From the NCBI GenBank assembly GCA_934631005.1, contig CAKTXA010000015.1:1-57556 (forward strand): 57,556 bases of DNA, in the 5' to 3' direction. The notes beneath the pieces were generated by a model that was not told where the DNA came from, did not search any database, and saw nothing but the letters and a program-made list of their open reading frames with translations. Below, in pieces: positions 17,484 to 26,937 of this stretch (its first letter is position 1; each line of letters starts with the position of its first letter). Position numbers and translations under genes: made by a program. Source of the DNA: an uncultured Oscillospiraceae bacterium. Its GTDB lineage: Bacteria > Bacillota > Clostridia > Oscillospirales > Oscillospiraceae.

Positions 17484-18217
17484 AGCGTTTATGGGTCTGC
17501 GCGGCGGTGTGCGCCGCGCTGGGGGCGCTGCATTTTGCCACACCCTTTCATCTGGAGATGACGGGGCTGTGCTGGCTGGCGTTTGCGGCGGGCTTTGCCG
17601 TTTTGGCGCTGGCGGAGCGCAAAAACGCACGCAGCCTTGCGCGGGTGGTGAAGCTCGCGATGGCGGTGTTTTTAGCCTTGCTCGTGGCCGGGACGGGGTA
17701 TATCATCCTCGGCGAGCGGGACACGGCGGAGGACGCCGCGCCGGCCTACGTGGTGGTGCTGGGCGCGCAGACGCACGGAAGCCGCCCCTCGCGCACGCTG
17801 CGCGAGCGGCTGGACCGGGCGGCGGAATATCTGACGGCCCACCCGGATTGCTTCTGCGTTGTGACCGGCGGGCAGGGCGCGGACGAGACGCAGCCCGAGG
17901 CGGAGGTCATGGCGGCGTATCTTACGGCCGCGGGCATCGACCCTGACCGCATCGCGCAGGAGACGCAGTCGGAAAATACGCGTGAAAATCTGCAAAACGC
18001 CGCCGCCATCGCGGAAACGCGCGGGCTGGACGCGTCGCGCGTGCTGATCGTGACGAGTGAGTTCCACCTGCGCAGGGCAAGCTATATCGCCGGGACGCTG
18101 GGGCTGACGCCCTCGCAGCTTGGCAGCCGCACCACACCGTACATCCTGCGGCTCAACTACGAGCTGCGCGAGGTATTCGCGCTGGCTAAGGCCATGTATG
18201 TGGCAAGCCGCGCTTGA
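17480..18217 (+). CDS. YdcF family (DUF218) membrane protein
   Basis: 245 residues. Hydrophobic segments occupy about residues 5-75 (three helices). The C-terminal DUF218 domain begins at VVVLGAQ (near 91), contains GGQGADE, and ends with the STRENxxNA-like SENTRENLQNA and the TSEFHLRRA motif. Members such as SanA/ElyC affect envelope permeability or peptidoglycan lipid-carrier metabolism; the reaction is not established. It overlaps the ABC-F stop (ATGA) and is probably the last gene of the comEC-holA run. Confidence 0.82.
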   Translation: MKRLWVCAAVCAALGALHFATPFHLEMTGLCWLAFAAGFAVLALAERKNARSLARVVKLAMAVFLALLVAGTGYIILGERDTAEDAAPAYVVVLGAQTHGSRPSRTLRERLDRAAEYLTAHPDCFCVVTGGQGADETQPEAEVMAAYLTAAGIDPDRIAQETQSENTRENLQNAAAIAETRGLDASRVLIVTSEFHLRRASYIAGTLGLTPSQLGSRTTPYILRLNYELREVFALAKAMYVASRA

Positions 18218-18242
18218 TCTTTTGACCGCGTGAGATTACAAT
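18214..18242 (+). promoter_or_regulatory. Promoter of mrp
   Basis: TTGATC (18214-18219), 17-base spacer, TACAAT (18237-18242). The -35 box overlaps the stop codon of the YdcF-family gene, so mrp can be expressed independently. Confidence 0.65.
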
Positions 18243-18272
18243 AACAAAAAACAACAAAAGGAGCGTAATCAT

Positions 18273-19097
18273 ATGAGCGAAGGCTGCACCGGCAGCTGCG
18301 AAAGCTGCTCGCAGAGCTGCGCCGATCGTAAGCAGGAGAGCCTGCTTGCCGCGCAGAACGCAAAATCGAATATCAAGCACGTCATCGCCGTGGTCAGCGG
18401 CAAGGGCGGCGTGGGCAAGTCCACGGTCACGTCGCTGCTTGCCGTGGCGATGCGGAAGCTGGGCTTTTCCGTCGGCATTCTCGACGCTGACCTGACGGGG
18501 CCCTCCATCCCGCAGGCGTTCGGCCTGCATGAGCCTGCCGTGGGCTCGGACGACGGGATCCTGCCCGCCGTGACGAAAAGCGGCATCAAGGTCATGTCCG
18601 TGAACCTTCTGCTGCCGGACGCCGCCGACCCCGTGGTCTGGCGCGGGCCGGTGCTGGCGGGCGCGGTGAAGCAGTTCTGGTCGGACGTCATCTGGGGCGA
18701 CGTGGACTATCTGTTCGTCGACCTGCCGCCCGGAACGGGCGACGTGCCGCTGACGGTGTTCCAGTCCCTGCCGGTAAACGGCGTGGTCATCGTCACCTCG
18801 CCGCAGGCGCTCGTGTCCATGATCGTGGAAAAGGCGGTGCGCATGGCGCGGATGATGAACGTGCCCGTGTACGGCTTTGTGGAAAATTACAGCTACCTCG
18901 CCTGTCCCGACTGCGGCAGGCACATCGAGGTGTTCGGCAAGAGTAAGCTGGGTGACCTCGCCCTGCAATATTCCCTCCCCGTTCTCGCAAGACTCCCCAT
19001 CGACCCCCAACTCGCCGCCCTCTGCGACGCCGGAAAGATGGAAGAAGCCGACGTAAGCGGCGTGATGCCCGCAGCGGAATTGATGAGTAAGGCATAA
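18273..19097 (+). CDS. mrp: Mrp/NBP35-type P-loop ATPase, Fe-S cluster carrier
   Basis: 274 residues. The N-terminal extension has a four-cysteine motif (C5, C9, C12, C16) as in NBP35-type carriers. The deviant P-loop GKGGVGKS is at 43-50, followed by DADLTGPSIP and DLPPGTGD. A C-terminal CPDC pair near 211 bridges a [4Fe-4S] cluster between subunits in homologues. It scaffolds or delivers Fe-S clusters in the cytosol. Clients in this window could include RlmD (54901) and the radical SAM protein (55573); that link is inference. Confidence 0.9.
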   Translation: MSEGCTGSCESCSQSCADRKQESLLAAQNAKSNIKHVIAVVSGKGGVGKSTVTSLLAVAMRKLGFSVGILDADLTGPSIPQAFGLHEPAVGSDDGILPAVTKSGIKVMSVNLLLPDAADPVVWRGPVLAGAVKQFWSDVIWGDVDYLFVDLPPGTGDVPLTVFQSLPVNGVVIVTSPQALVSMIVEKAVRMARMMNVPVYGFVENYSYLACPDCGRHIEVFGKSKLGDLALQYSLPVLARLPIDPQLAALCDAGKMEEADVSGVMPAAELMSKA

Positions 19098-19106
19098 GCC
19101 CCGTCC

Positions 19107-19480
19107 TTAGTCGTAACGTAGGGGAGGGGCTTGCCCCTCCCGCTGGGAAGCACTGCCGGACTTTTGAGGCAGTGCCGATTTGCAGAGGGCCCATAGCTTC
19201 CCCTGGGGGAAGCTGTCAGCCGTAGGCTGACTGATGAGGGCCGGGGAGCAGTTGCGTTTTGATGAGCATGCTAAGCTATCCGTCAGTGCTCCCCAGCCCT
19301 CATCCGCCCCCTTCGGGGGCACCTGTCCCTACCCTCTTTGTCCCTTCGGGACATTTCCCCCTGATAGGGGGAATCGGCCCCGAGGGGAAGGTATGGGGTG
19401 CCTGCCGTCCTACGGTGCGTACAAATACCACAGCTGCCAACCAGCGGGAGGGGCAAGCCCCTCCCCTACGTTACGGCGAA
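19107..19480. repeat. R element copy 4, full length with both inverted repeats
   Basis: A complete copy of about 374 bp between mrp and mnmG. The hairpin beside the inner stem is the GTCAGCC-GTA-GGCTGAC type. The right half carries the inserted 60-bp module with GTCCCTTCGGGAC and CCCCCTGATAGGGGG. The right end has one change (TTACGGCGAA for TTACGACGAA). Confidence 0.9.
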
Positions 19481-19538
19481 AATCGTTTTGCGGATCAACC
19501 GTTGAAGGCTGCGCTCGTATCGGGCGCGAAAGGAATTT

Positions 19539-21404
19539 ATGATCTTTGAAGCAGGAACATTTGACATCGCGGTGATCGGCGCGGGGCATGCGGGGATCGA
19601 GGCGGGGCTGGCCTGTGCGCGGCTGGGGCTTTCTGTGGCCGTGTTCACCATCAACCTCGACGCCGTGGGCAATATGCCCTGCAATCCCGCCATCGGCGGC
19701 ACCGGCAAGGGCCATCTCGTCCGCGAGCTGGACGCGCTGGGCGGTGAGATGGCAAAGGCCGCCGACGCGTGCTGCATCCAGTACCGGATGCTCAACCGCG
19801 GCAAGGGCCCGGCAGTCTGGTCGCTGCGCGCGCAGGCCGACCGCAGGCGCTATCAGGAATACATGAAGCGCACGCTGGAGCGGCAGGAAAATCTGCAGCT
19901 CATGCAGGCGATGGTAACGGACATCGACGTGCAGGACGGCGCGGTCGCAGGCGTCACGACGAGCCTCGGCGCGCACTACCGCGTGCGCGCGGTCATCATC
20001 GCGTCCGGCACGTATCTGGAAGCGCGCGTCGTCATCGGCGATACAGCCGTCTCCTCCGGCCCCGACGGGATGCAGGCCGCGACCGGCCTGACGGACTGCC
20101 TGCGCGGGCTCGGCCTGCGCCTGCGCCGGTTTAAGACGGGCACGCCGCCGCGCGTGAACCGCCGGTCGGTCGATTTTTCCAAAATGGAATTGCAGCCGGG
20201 GGACGAACAGGTCGTGCCGTTCTCGTTTTCGACCGAAACGCCGCCGGAAAACCGCGCGGTCTGTTATCTGACCTACACGAATGAAGCCACGCACGACGTC
20301 ATCCGGCGCAATTTTGCGCGCTCGCCGCTGTTTAACGGGATGATCGAGTCGACCGGGCCGCGCTACTGCCCGTCGATCGAGACGAAGATCGAGCGCTTCC
20401 CCGACAAGCCCCGCCACCAGCTGTTCATTGAGCCCTGCGGGCTGCAGACGGAGGAGCTGTACATTCAGGGCTTTTCGTCCTCGCTGCCGCTGGACGTGCA
20501 GCTGGCGATGCTGCACACCGTGCCGGGGCTGGAGCGGGCGGAGATGGAGCGCCCGGCGTATGCCATCGAGTATGACTGCGTCGACCCGACGGAGCTTTTG
20601 CCGACGCTGGAGTGCAAAAAGGTCGCGGGCCTGTACGGCGCGGGGCAGTTCAACGGCTCGTCGGGCTACGAAGAGGCGGCGGTACAGGGCTTTGTCGCCG
20701 GTGTGAACGCCGCTCTGAAGCTCCGCGGCGAGGAGCCGATGGTGCTCAGGCGCTCCGACGGCTACATCGGCACTCTCATCGACGATCTCGTCACCAAGGG
20801 CACGGAGGAGCCGTACCGCATGATGACCTCGCGCTCGGAATACCGGCTTTTACACCGGCAGGACAACGCCGACCGGCGGCTTTCCGCCATCGGCCACCGC
20901 GTGGGGCTGGTGACGGACGCGCAGTATGCCGCCGTGCGGGAAAAATACGAAGCCGTCGACCGGGAGATCTCCCGTCTGGAGCACACGGGCGTGGCGCCCT
21001 CGCAGGAGCTGGACGCGCTGCTCACGGCCTGCGGCAGTACGCCCGCGGCGGGGTCGGCGCGGCTGTCCGATCTGGTGCGCCGGCCGCAGCTGACGTATGC
21101 GGCACTCGCGCCGTTTGACCCCGCGCGCCCCGCGCTGCCCGCCGCGGTGCAGGAGGCGGTGGAAATAGAGCTCAAATACGCCGGGTACATCGCCCGCCAG
21201 CAGAAGCAGGTGGAGCAGTTTCAAAGGGAGGAGTCGCGCCTTCTGCCGCCGGATGTGGACTATACGCGCATCACCGGCCTGCGCATCGAGGCGCAGCAGA
21301 AGCTCAGCGCCATCCGCCCCCTCTCCATCGGCCAGGCCAGCCGCATCTCCGGCGTCTCGCCCAGCGACGTGGCGGTCCTGCTGGTGTGGCTGAGCCAAAA
21401 GTGA
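19539..21404 (+). CDS. mnmG: tRNA uridine-5-carboxymethylaminomethyl modification enzyme, FAD subunit
   Basis: 621 residues. The N-terminal FAD Rossmann motif is GAGHAGIEAG. The conserved NPAIGGTGKGHLVRE stretch follows near 48, then RFKTGTPPR near 200 and PHYCPS-like GPRYCPSIE near 268. MnmG with MnmE installs cmnm5 groups on wobble U34 of certain tRNAs. mnmE and parAB, its frequent origin-proximal neighbours, are not adjacent here. The start is ATG 19539 with AAAGGAATTT. Length is standard. Confidence 0.95.
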   Translation: MIFEAGTFDIAVIGAGHAGIEAGLACARLGLSVAVFTINLDAVGNMPCNPAIGGTGKGHLVRELDALGGEMAKAADACCIQYRMLNRGKGPAVWSLRAQADRRRYQEYMKRTLERQENLQLMQAMVTDIDVQDGAVAGVTTSLGAHYRVRAVIIASGTYLEARVVIGDTAVSSGPDGMQAATGLTDCLRGLGLRLRRFKTGTPPRVNRRSVDFSKMELQPGDEQVVPFSFSTETPPENRAVCYLTYTNEATHDVIRRNFARSPLFNGMIESTGPRYCPSIETKIERFPDKPRHQLFIEPCGLQTEELYIQGFSSSLPLDVQLAMLHTVPGLERAEMERPAYAIEYDCVDPTELLPTLECKKVAGLYGAGQFNGSSGYEEAAVQGFVAGVNAALKLRGEEPMVLRRSDGYIGTLIDDLVTKGTEEPYRMMTSRSEYRLLHRQDNADRRLSAIGHRVGLVTDAQYAAVREKYEAVDREISRLEHTGVAPSQELDALLTACGSTPAAGSARLSDLVRRPQLTYAALAPFDPARPALPAAVQEAVEIELKYAGYIARQQKQVEQFQREESRLLPPDVDYTRITGLRIEAQQKLSAIRPLSIGQASRISGVSPSDVAVLLVWLSQK

Positions 21405-21551
21405 ATAAGTAAGCACTTACTGCCGAATCCCCGACGCAGGAGCGAGGCGGAAGGCACCCCATAGCTTCCCCTGGGGGAAGCTATGGGCCCGCTGCAAATC
21501 GGCACTGCCGCAAAAGAACGATGGTGCATACCGGCGGGAGGAGCGACGAAT
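21405..21551. repeat. R element copy 5, internally deleted remnant
   Basis: Only the outer flanks survive. A left flank (GCCGAATCCCCGACGCAG) joins directly at the palindrome CTTCCCCTGGGGGAAG to the right flank (AAATCGGCACTGCCGCAAAA) and a decayed right end (GGCGGGAGGAGCGACGAA). The inner stem and all its hairpins are gone. It sits between mnmG and tatD, 37 bases before the tatD ATG. Confidence 0.75.
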
Positions 21552-21587
21552 TTTGGGACAATTTTGAACGAGACGGAGACAGCCACG

Positions 21588-22361
<774 letters not shown>

Positions 22362-22365
22362 ATAA

Positions 22366-22757
22366 GTCAGCACTCACTGCCGAATCCCTGACGCAGGAGC
22401 GGTTTGCTGAGAGCCCCCATAGCTTCCCCTGGGGGAAGCTGTCTGCGGAGCGTAGCGGAGCAGACTGATGAGGGCCGGGGAGCAGCTGTGTTTAGCTGAA
22501 ACTGCAAAGCTATCTGCAAGTGCTCCCCGACCCTCATCCGGCTCGCTACGCTCGCCACCTGTCCCTACCCTCTTTGTCCCTTCGGGACATTTCCCCCTGA
22601 TAGGGGGAATCGGCCCCGAGGGGAAGGTAAGGGGTGCGCACCGCCCTGCCGCTGCGTGTAAAAGCCTCAGCTGCCCACCAGCGGGAGGGGCAAGCCCCTC
22701 CCCTACGTTACGACGAAATAATAACTTCTTCACTCTTCACTATTCACTTTTACTTAT
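22366..22757. repeat. R element copy 6, right inverted repeat only, plus short tail
   Basis: The left side begins with the GCCGAATCCCTGACGCAG flank rather than the terminal repeat. The inner stem arms start at 22468 and 22520. The two hairpins differ from most copies: GTCTGC...GCAGAC on the left and GGCTCGC-TAC-GCTCGCC on the right. The right terminal repeat ends GTTACGACGAA (22719), followed by CTTCACTCTTCACTATTCAC. Confidence 0.85.
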
Positions 22758-22797
22758 AAAAAGCCCCCGCGCGGTCTTAGCCGCGCGGGGGCTTTTT
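22758..22797. terminator. Bidirectional intrinsic terminator between tatD and pgi
   Basis: Perfect stem AAAAAGCCCCCGCGCGG / CCGCGCGGGGGCTTTTT with loop TCTTAG. The convergent genes tatD (plus) and pgi (minus) can both use it. Confidence 0.92.
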
Positions 22798-22800
22798 CGC

Positions 22801-24084
22801 TCAATATCCGGGTTTGCCAAGCAGGTGGAACATGTTTTTCTTATACGCTTCCACGCCGGGCTGGTTGAAGGGGTTGACGCCGCTCATGTAGCCGGACACG
22901 CCGCAGGCGAATTCGAAGAAATAGATGAGCGCGCCGACGGCCTCCTCGCTGTCCTTTTCCAGACGCAGGACGGTGACGGGCACGCCGCCGTCCACATGCG
23001 CGGCGCGCGTGGCCTGCATGGCCTTTTCGTTGATATAGCTCATGGTGCGCCCCGCGAGGTAGTTCAGGCCGTCGAGGTTCGCCTCGTCGCTCGGGACGCT
23101 GACCTCGGCGCGGGCGCGGTCAAAGAACACGACCGTCTCCTGCAGCATCCGCTCGCCGTCCTGAATGTACTGGCCCATGGAGTGCAGGTCGGGCGTCAGA
23201 TCGACGGACGCCGGGAAAATGCCCACGCCGTCCTTGCCCTCGGACTCGCCGTACAGCTGCTTCCACCACTCCGCCATAAAGCGGAACGCGGGCTCGTAGG
23301 CGGCGAGGATCTCGACCTTTTTGCCCTGCCTGTAGAAATACTGCCGCTGCATGGCGTACTGCGCCGCCGCGCTCTTGACGCCCTCGGCAAGAATTTGCTT
23401 CCGCTCTTCCTGCGCGCCGCGCATGAGCGCTTCAATGTCAATGCCCGCGCAGGCGATGGGCAGCAGGCCCACCGCGGTGAGCACACTGTAGCGGCCGCCG
23501 ACGTTATCGGGCACGACAAAGGTCTCATACCCCTCCTGCGTGGCGAGCGTTTTGAGCGCGCCGCGGGCCTTGTCGGTGGTGGCGAAGATGCGCTCGCGCG
23601 CGCCGTCCTTGCCGTACCTCTTCTCCAGCAGCTCCTTGAAGATGCGGAAGGCGATGGCAGGCTCCGTGGTGGTGCCGGATTTGGAGATGACGTTCACGGA
23701 GAAATCGCGATCGCCGATCATGGTCAGCAGCTCCGTCAGCGCTTCGCCGGAGATGCCATTGCCGGCAAAGTAAATGTCGGGCGTGGTTTTCGGCAGGGCG
23801 TTGTAGTTCGGGCTTTTCAGCAGCTCGATGACGGCGCGCGCGCCGAGATACGACCCGCCGATGCCGATGACGACGAGCGCCTTGGAGTTCGCCTGAATTT
23901 TTTTGGCCGCCGCCTGGATGCGGGCAAATTCCGCGCGGTCGTAGTTCTCGGGCAGATCCACCCAGCCGGTGAAATCATTGCCCGCGCCGGTGCCATTGAC
24001 CAGCGTGTCGATCGCCGCCGCACAAGCCGCCGCATCCGGCACAGGCGCAAACCCCTGCGTGCCGGTGAGATCAATTTTTACCAT
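22801..24084 (-). CDS. pgi: Glucose-6-phosphate isomerase
   Basis: 427 residues, the short bacterial form. It interconverts glucose 6-phosphate and fructose 6-phosphate in glycolysis. Visible are GIGGSYLGARA (near 73), the Pgi signature SKSGTTTEP (near 135), VPDNVGGRYSVLTAVG near 192 and the C-terminal NPFNQPGVEAYK with the catalytic Lys. It ends four bases before the terminator and starts at ATG 24084 behind AGGAGG. The ROK glucokinase just upstream on the same strand produces its substrate. Confidence 0.95.
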   Translation of the reverse strand: MVKIDLTGTQGFAPVPDAAACAAAIDTLVNGTGAGNDFTGWVDLPENYDRAEFARIQAAAKKIQANSKALVVIGIGGSYLGARAVIELLKSPNYNALPKTTPDIYFAGNGISGEALTELLTMIGDRDFSVNVISKSGTTTEPAIAFRIFKELLEKRYGKDGARERIFATTDKARGALKTLATQEGYETFVVPDNVGGRYSVLTAVGLLPIACAGIDIEALMRGAQEERKQILAEGVKSAAAQYAMQRQYFYRQGKKVEILAAYEPAFRFMAEWWKQLYGESEGKDGVGIFPASVDLTPDLHSMGQYIQDGERMLQETVVFFDRARAEVSVPSDEANLDGLNYLAGRTMSYINEKAMQATRAAHVDGGVPVTVLRLEKDSEEAVGALIYFFEFACGVSGYMSGVNPFNQPGVEAYKKNMFHLLGKPGY

Positions 24085-24136
24085 AGTATCATCCTCCTGG
24101 TGATGGAATTGATAAGATTTTGAAGAGGTTCGTTAT

Positions 24137-24481
24137 TCGTCGTAACGTAGGGGAGGGGCGGTTTGAAGTAAAAGTGAAGAGTGAATAGTGAAGAAGTAAG
24201 CCCCGGCTGCCGAATCCCCGACGCAGCGGTGAAACGTAGGCACCCCATAGCTTCCCCCGGGGGAAGCTGTCGGCGAAGCCGACTGATGAGGGCCGGGGAG
24301 CAGTTGCGTTTCGCTGAGCATGCTAAGCTATTCGTAAGTGCTCCCCGGCCCTCATCCGCCCCCTTCGGGGGCACCTTCCCCGAGGGGAAGGCAAGGGGTG
24401 CATTCCGCCCTGCCGCTGCGTACAAATCCATAGCAGCCTCCCAGCGGGCGGGGCAAGCCCCGCCCCTACGTTACGACGAAA
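24137..24481. repeat. R element copy 7, left end replaced by GTGAAGAGTG tail
   Basis: The left end starts as TCGTCGTAACGTAGGGGAGG, then switches to AGTAAAAGTGAAGAGTGAAT in place of the usual GCTTGCCCCTCCC. The hairpin is GTCGGC-GAA-GCCGAC, and the inner stem arms are at 24286 and 24338. The right terminal repeat is intact but uses the GGCGGGGC spelling (complement of GCCCCGCC). It lies between pgi and the glucokinase. Confidence 0.85.
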
Positions 24482-24496
24482 TACGGGGGCGCCGGC

Positions 24497-25450
24497 CTAC
24501 GCCTGCGCGTTTCTGTGGAGCATGGCGGCGCCGATCATGCCGGCGTCGTTGCCGAGCTGGGCGGGGACGAGGGCGCCGTGGGCGGCGTGGTAGAAGCAGC
24601 GCTCGTCCACCAGCGCCTGCAGCGGCTTAAACAGCAGATCGCCCGCGCCGCTGAGGCCCCCGCCGATGGCGAGCACCTCGGGGTCGAGCAGGTTAAAGAT
24701 CGACGCGCACGTCGCGGCCAGGTGCCGCAGGTACGCCGAAAAGACGTTTTTCGCCGTCTCATCGCCCGCGCGGACGCAGTCGACGACCAGTCTGGCGTCG
24801 ATCGCCTCGGTGCGCCCGCCGCTCTTTTCGGCCAGCAGGCTCTCGGGGCGGGCCTGCATGGCGCGCGCGCCCTCGCGCGCGAGGGCGGACGCGGAGCAGT
24901 AGGCTTCGGCGCAGCCGCGGTTGCCGCAGGTGCACGCCTCGCCGTCCTCCACAAGGTAGATGTGCCCCAGCTCCGAGCCGTGGCGCATGCCGCCGGTGAA
25001 CAGCCGCCCGTTCAGGATCGTGCCGCCGCCAAGGCCGGTGCCGAGCGTGATGAGAACGCCCGTCTTGCACCCGCGCAGCGCGCCGCAGTACAGCTCCGCC
25101 AGCGCCGCGCCGTCGGCGTCGTTCGCCATATACACCGGCGTGCCGGGGAAGCGGCGCTCGATGAGGTCGCGGAACGGGACGTTGTGAAAATTGAGATTAT
25201 ACGCGTCGAGCACCGTGCGGCACGCGGCGTCCAGCGAGCCGGGCACGACGATGCCCACGCTCTGCACGTCCTTATCGCCCGCGCCGACCTGCCGCAGCAC
25301 GTCGTCCGCCGCCAGTCTCACGGCGTCCGCCGCCGCGTCCGCCCCCGCGTGCGGGAAGGGCACGCTCGTGCGCGCTGCGAGGGAAAGCTGCTCGTCGACG
25401 AGCCCGAGCTTGATGTTCGTGCCGCCGATGTCCACGCCGATTTGATACAT
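24497..25450 (-). CDS. ROK-family glucokinase
   Basis: 317 residues. The phosphate-binding motif DIGGTNIKLG is at 6-15. The catalytic region NDADGAALAE is near 108, with GTGLGGGTILNG near 132. The ROK zinc-binding motif CTCGNRGCAE is near 168, preceded by the GSELGH histidine. It most likely phosphorylates glucose with ATP, feeding pgi downstream; other hexoses cannot be excluded. The ATG at 25450 is 6 bases after AGGAGG; another ATG at 25456 is too close to it. The gene starts two bases after the amidohydrolase stop, so the two form an operon. Confidence 0.9.
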   Translation of the reverse strand: MYQIGVDIGGTNIKLGLVDEQLSLAARTSVPFPHAGADAAADAVRLAADDVLRQVGAGDKDVQSVGIVVPGSLDAACRTVLDAYNLNFHNVPFRDLIERRFPGTPVYMANDADGAALAELYCGALRGCKTGVLITLGTGLGGGTILNGRLFTGGMRHGSELGHIYLVEDGEACTCGNRGCAEAYCSASALAREGARAMQARPESLLAEKSGGRTEAIDARLVVDCVRAGDETAKNVFSAYLRHLAATCASIFNLLDPEVLAIGGGLSGAGDLLFKPLQALVDERCFYHAAHGALVPAQLGNDAGMIGAAMLHRNAQA

Positions 25451-25452
25451 AG

Positions 25453-26268
25453 TCATCCTCCTATCGCGGTCTTTTCCGCCGAAAGCCCGAAAAACCGGGC
25501 AAAATTGCCGTAAAACAGCTTTTCCTCCGTCTCGCGCCCCAGCCCCAGCGCGTGCAGCTGCGCCACCATCTCCGCCGGCTTCCACATCGGAAAGTCCGTG
25601 CCGAACAGCAGCCGGTCCTCGCCGTAGCGGTCGATCAGGCGCAGGACGAATTCGCGCTCCACGAGCGGCGTGGTGCTGGACGTGTCGTACATGACAAACT
25701 CCGGCAGCGGGTGCTCATACGCGTGCTGCCACGTCTGCCAGCCGCCGAAATGCGCGGCGATGGGCCGCAGCTCGGGCACCTGCCGCAGCAGGTTCAGCAG
25801 CCGCTCGGGGCTGGAGAGGTCGGAGCGTGCGTCGCCCATGTGAAACAGCACCGGAAGATCGCGCTTTGCGATGGCGCGGTAGGTCTCCACGCCCGCGGGG
25901 TCGTCGATGGCGAGCCTCTGAAAATCCGGGTGGATCTTCACGCCGCGCAGGCCCAGTTCCAGCATCCGGTCAAGCTCCTCCTCCACGCCGGGCATCCCGG
26001 GGTAGACGGAGCCGAAGCCGATATACTGCGGCGCTTTGCGGATGGCCTCCGCCAGAAAGTCATTGATATGGTGCACCTGCGCGGGCGAGGTGGCGGAGTT
26101 GCAGACCACGCCGCAGGTGATGTGCGCCTCGCGGTGCTCCTGGAGCAGCCGCGAAAGGCTCGCAGGCCGGTCAATATCGTGCGCGCCGTAAAACGCGGCG
26201 ATGGAATGCGTCGCCTTCTCGGCAAGCATATCGGGAAAAATGTGCGCATGCACATCAGCGATCATCAT
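25453..26268 (-). CDS. Amidohydrolase family protein (amidohydrolase_2 type)
   Basis: 271 residues, a TIM-barrel metal hydrolase. DVHAHIFP near the N-terminus gives the HxH pair. RGVKIHPDFQ and LFHMGDARSD supply further barrel residues, and LLFGTDFPMW near 230 supplies the conserved Asp. Relatives hydrolyse or decarboxylate aromatic and cyclic acids; the substrate is unknown here. Tandem ATGs at 26268 and 26265 both follow AAGGG; the first has better spacing. It is co-transcribed with the glucokinase. Confidence 0.82.
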   Translation of the reverse strand: MMIADVHAHIFPDMLAEKATHSIAAFYGAHDIDRPASLSRLLQEHREAHITCGVVCNSATSPAQVHHINDFLAEAIRKAPQYIGFGSVYPGMPGVEEELDRMLELGLRGVKIHPDFQRLAIDDPAGVETYRAIAKRDLPVLFHMGDARSDLSSPERLLNLLRQVPELRPIAAHFGGWQTWQHAYEHPLPEFVMYDTSSTTPLVEREFVLRLIDRYGEDRLLFGTDFPMWKPAEMVAQLHALGLGRETEEKLFYGNFARFFGLSAEKTAIGG

Positions 26269-26301
26269 AGGGCACCCTTCTTCTGCTTTTTTCAGTAGAA
26301 T

Positions 26302-26330
26302 AGTGTACCACAATTTTCTCCCGTTGACAA
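26302..26330 (-). promoter_or_regulatory. Promoter of the amidohydrolase-glucokinase operon
   Basis: TTGTCA (26330-26325), 17-base spacer, TACACT (26307-26302) on the minus strand. Confidence 0.7.
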
Positions 26331-26529
26331 GCGCCGCGCCATCTTGCGATGGCAAATGCTTGTGGTCGAACCCGCGGCTCGTTGCGGGACCCTACGCCAG
26401 CAAAAAAACGTCCGCAGAATTTGACAGCCGCCTTCTGGCGGCCGCGCCGTGTGGCGCGTCAATTCGGAGCGAGGCGGAGAATTGTCATAGGCGGGATTCA
26501 TTCCCGCCGTGAAATGATCAAATGGAACC
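26331..26529. other. Non-coding stretch beside tRNA-Gly with small hairpins
   Basis: No credible gene. It carries three short hairpins: GCCGCC-TTCT-GGCGGC (26432), GCGCC-GTGT-GGCGC (26446) and GGCGGGA-TTCA-TTCCCGCC (26491). A 22-base tract at 26354-26375 recurs with 19/22 identity at 26775-26796 beside the broken tRNA copy. Confidence 0.5.
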
Positions 26530-26567
26530 AAAAAGGAAGACACGACCTACGTCGTGTCTTCCTTTTT
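26530..26567. terminator. Intrinsic terminator of tRNA-Gly
   Basis: A perfect 17-bp stem AAAAAGGAAGACACGAC / GTCGTGTCTTCCTTTTT with loop CTAC, directly abutting the 3' CCA of the tRNA gene. It reads as a terminator in either direction. Confidence 0.9.
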
Positions 26568-26640
26568 GGAGCAGGATACGGGAATCGAACCCGCCTCCTC
26601 GGCTTGGGAAGCCGATGTACTACCGATGTACTAATCCTGC
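26567..26640 (-). tRNA. tRNA-Gly (anticodon CCC)
   Basis: Folds as a complete cloverleaf on the minus strand. The acceptor stem is GCAGGAT / ATCCTGC, with a GTAC / GTAC D-stem. The anticodon stem is TCGGC / GCCGA with loop TTCCCAA, giving anticodon CCC for GGG codons. The variable loop is 4 bases and the T-arm is GCGGG TTCGATT CCCGT. The discriminator is U and the 3' CCA is encoded. It would decode a frequent glycine codon in this GC-rich genome. Confidence 0.93.
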
Positions 26641-26785
26641 AGATATGGATCGCGCTGCGCGCGATGATACGGGAATACTCCGGCGGCGGAGCCGCCTCCG
26701 TGACCCTGCGCATTTTGATTTGGCGGGGCCGCCAAATCTGCGTCCGCTGCGCGCCCGCGGCGCTGACGCGCCAGAAATGCTTGTG
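26641..26785. other. Non-coding sequence, probable insertion inside a second tRNA copy
   Basis: No gene seen. At 26666-26676 an 11-base piece (GATACGGGAAT) matches the T-arm/acceptor end of tRNA-Gly. The 111 bases after it (26677-26787) separate it from the matching remainder of the tRNA. This tract has hairpins CCGGCGGCGGAGCCGCC (26690) and TTTGGCGG-GG-CCGCCAAA (26718). Confidence 0.45.
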
Positions 26786-26842
26786 TTCGCCCCCGCCTCC
26801 TCGGATGCCGAAGCCGATGTACTACCGATGTACTAATCCTGC
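26786..26842 (-). pseudogene. Broken tRNA-Gly copy (5' half)
   Basis: Bases 26842 down to about 26791 repeat the 5' half of tRNA-Gly: identical acceptor 5' strand, D-arm and variable region. All differences over this span fall in the anticodon loop and adjoining stem, where TTCCCAA becomes TTCGGCA and one base pair is lost. The 3' T-arm and acceptor strand are absent or displaced beyond an insertion. A working tRNA is unlikely, but the confinement of changes to the anticodon arm is odd. Confidence 0.65.
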
Positions 26843-26937
26843 GTATGCACGTTCGGGCGCGGGAACCTGCGCGGTACGCCTATTCTATCATCCCGCGGCG
26901 CGTTTTGCAACCGTTTTGTGTCGATTCGCGCAAATTT

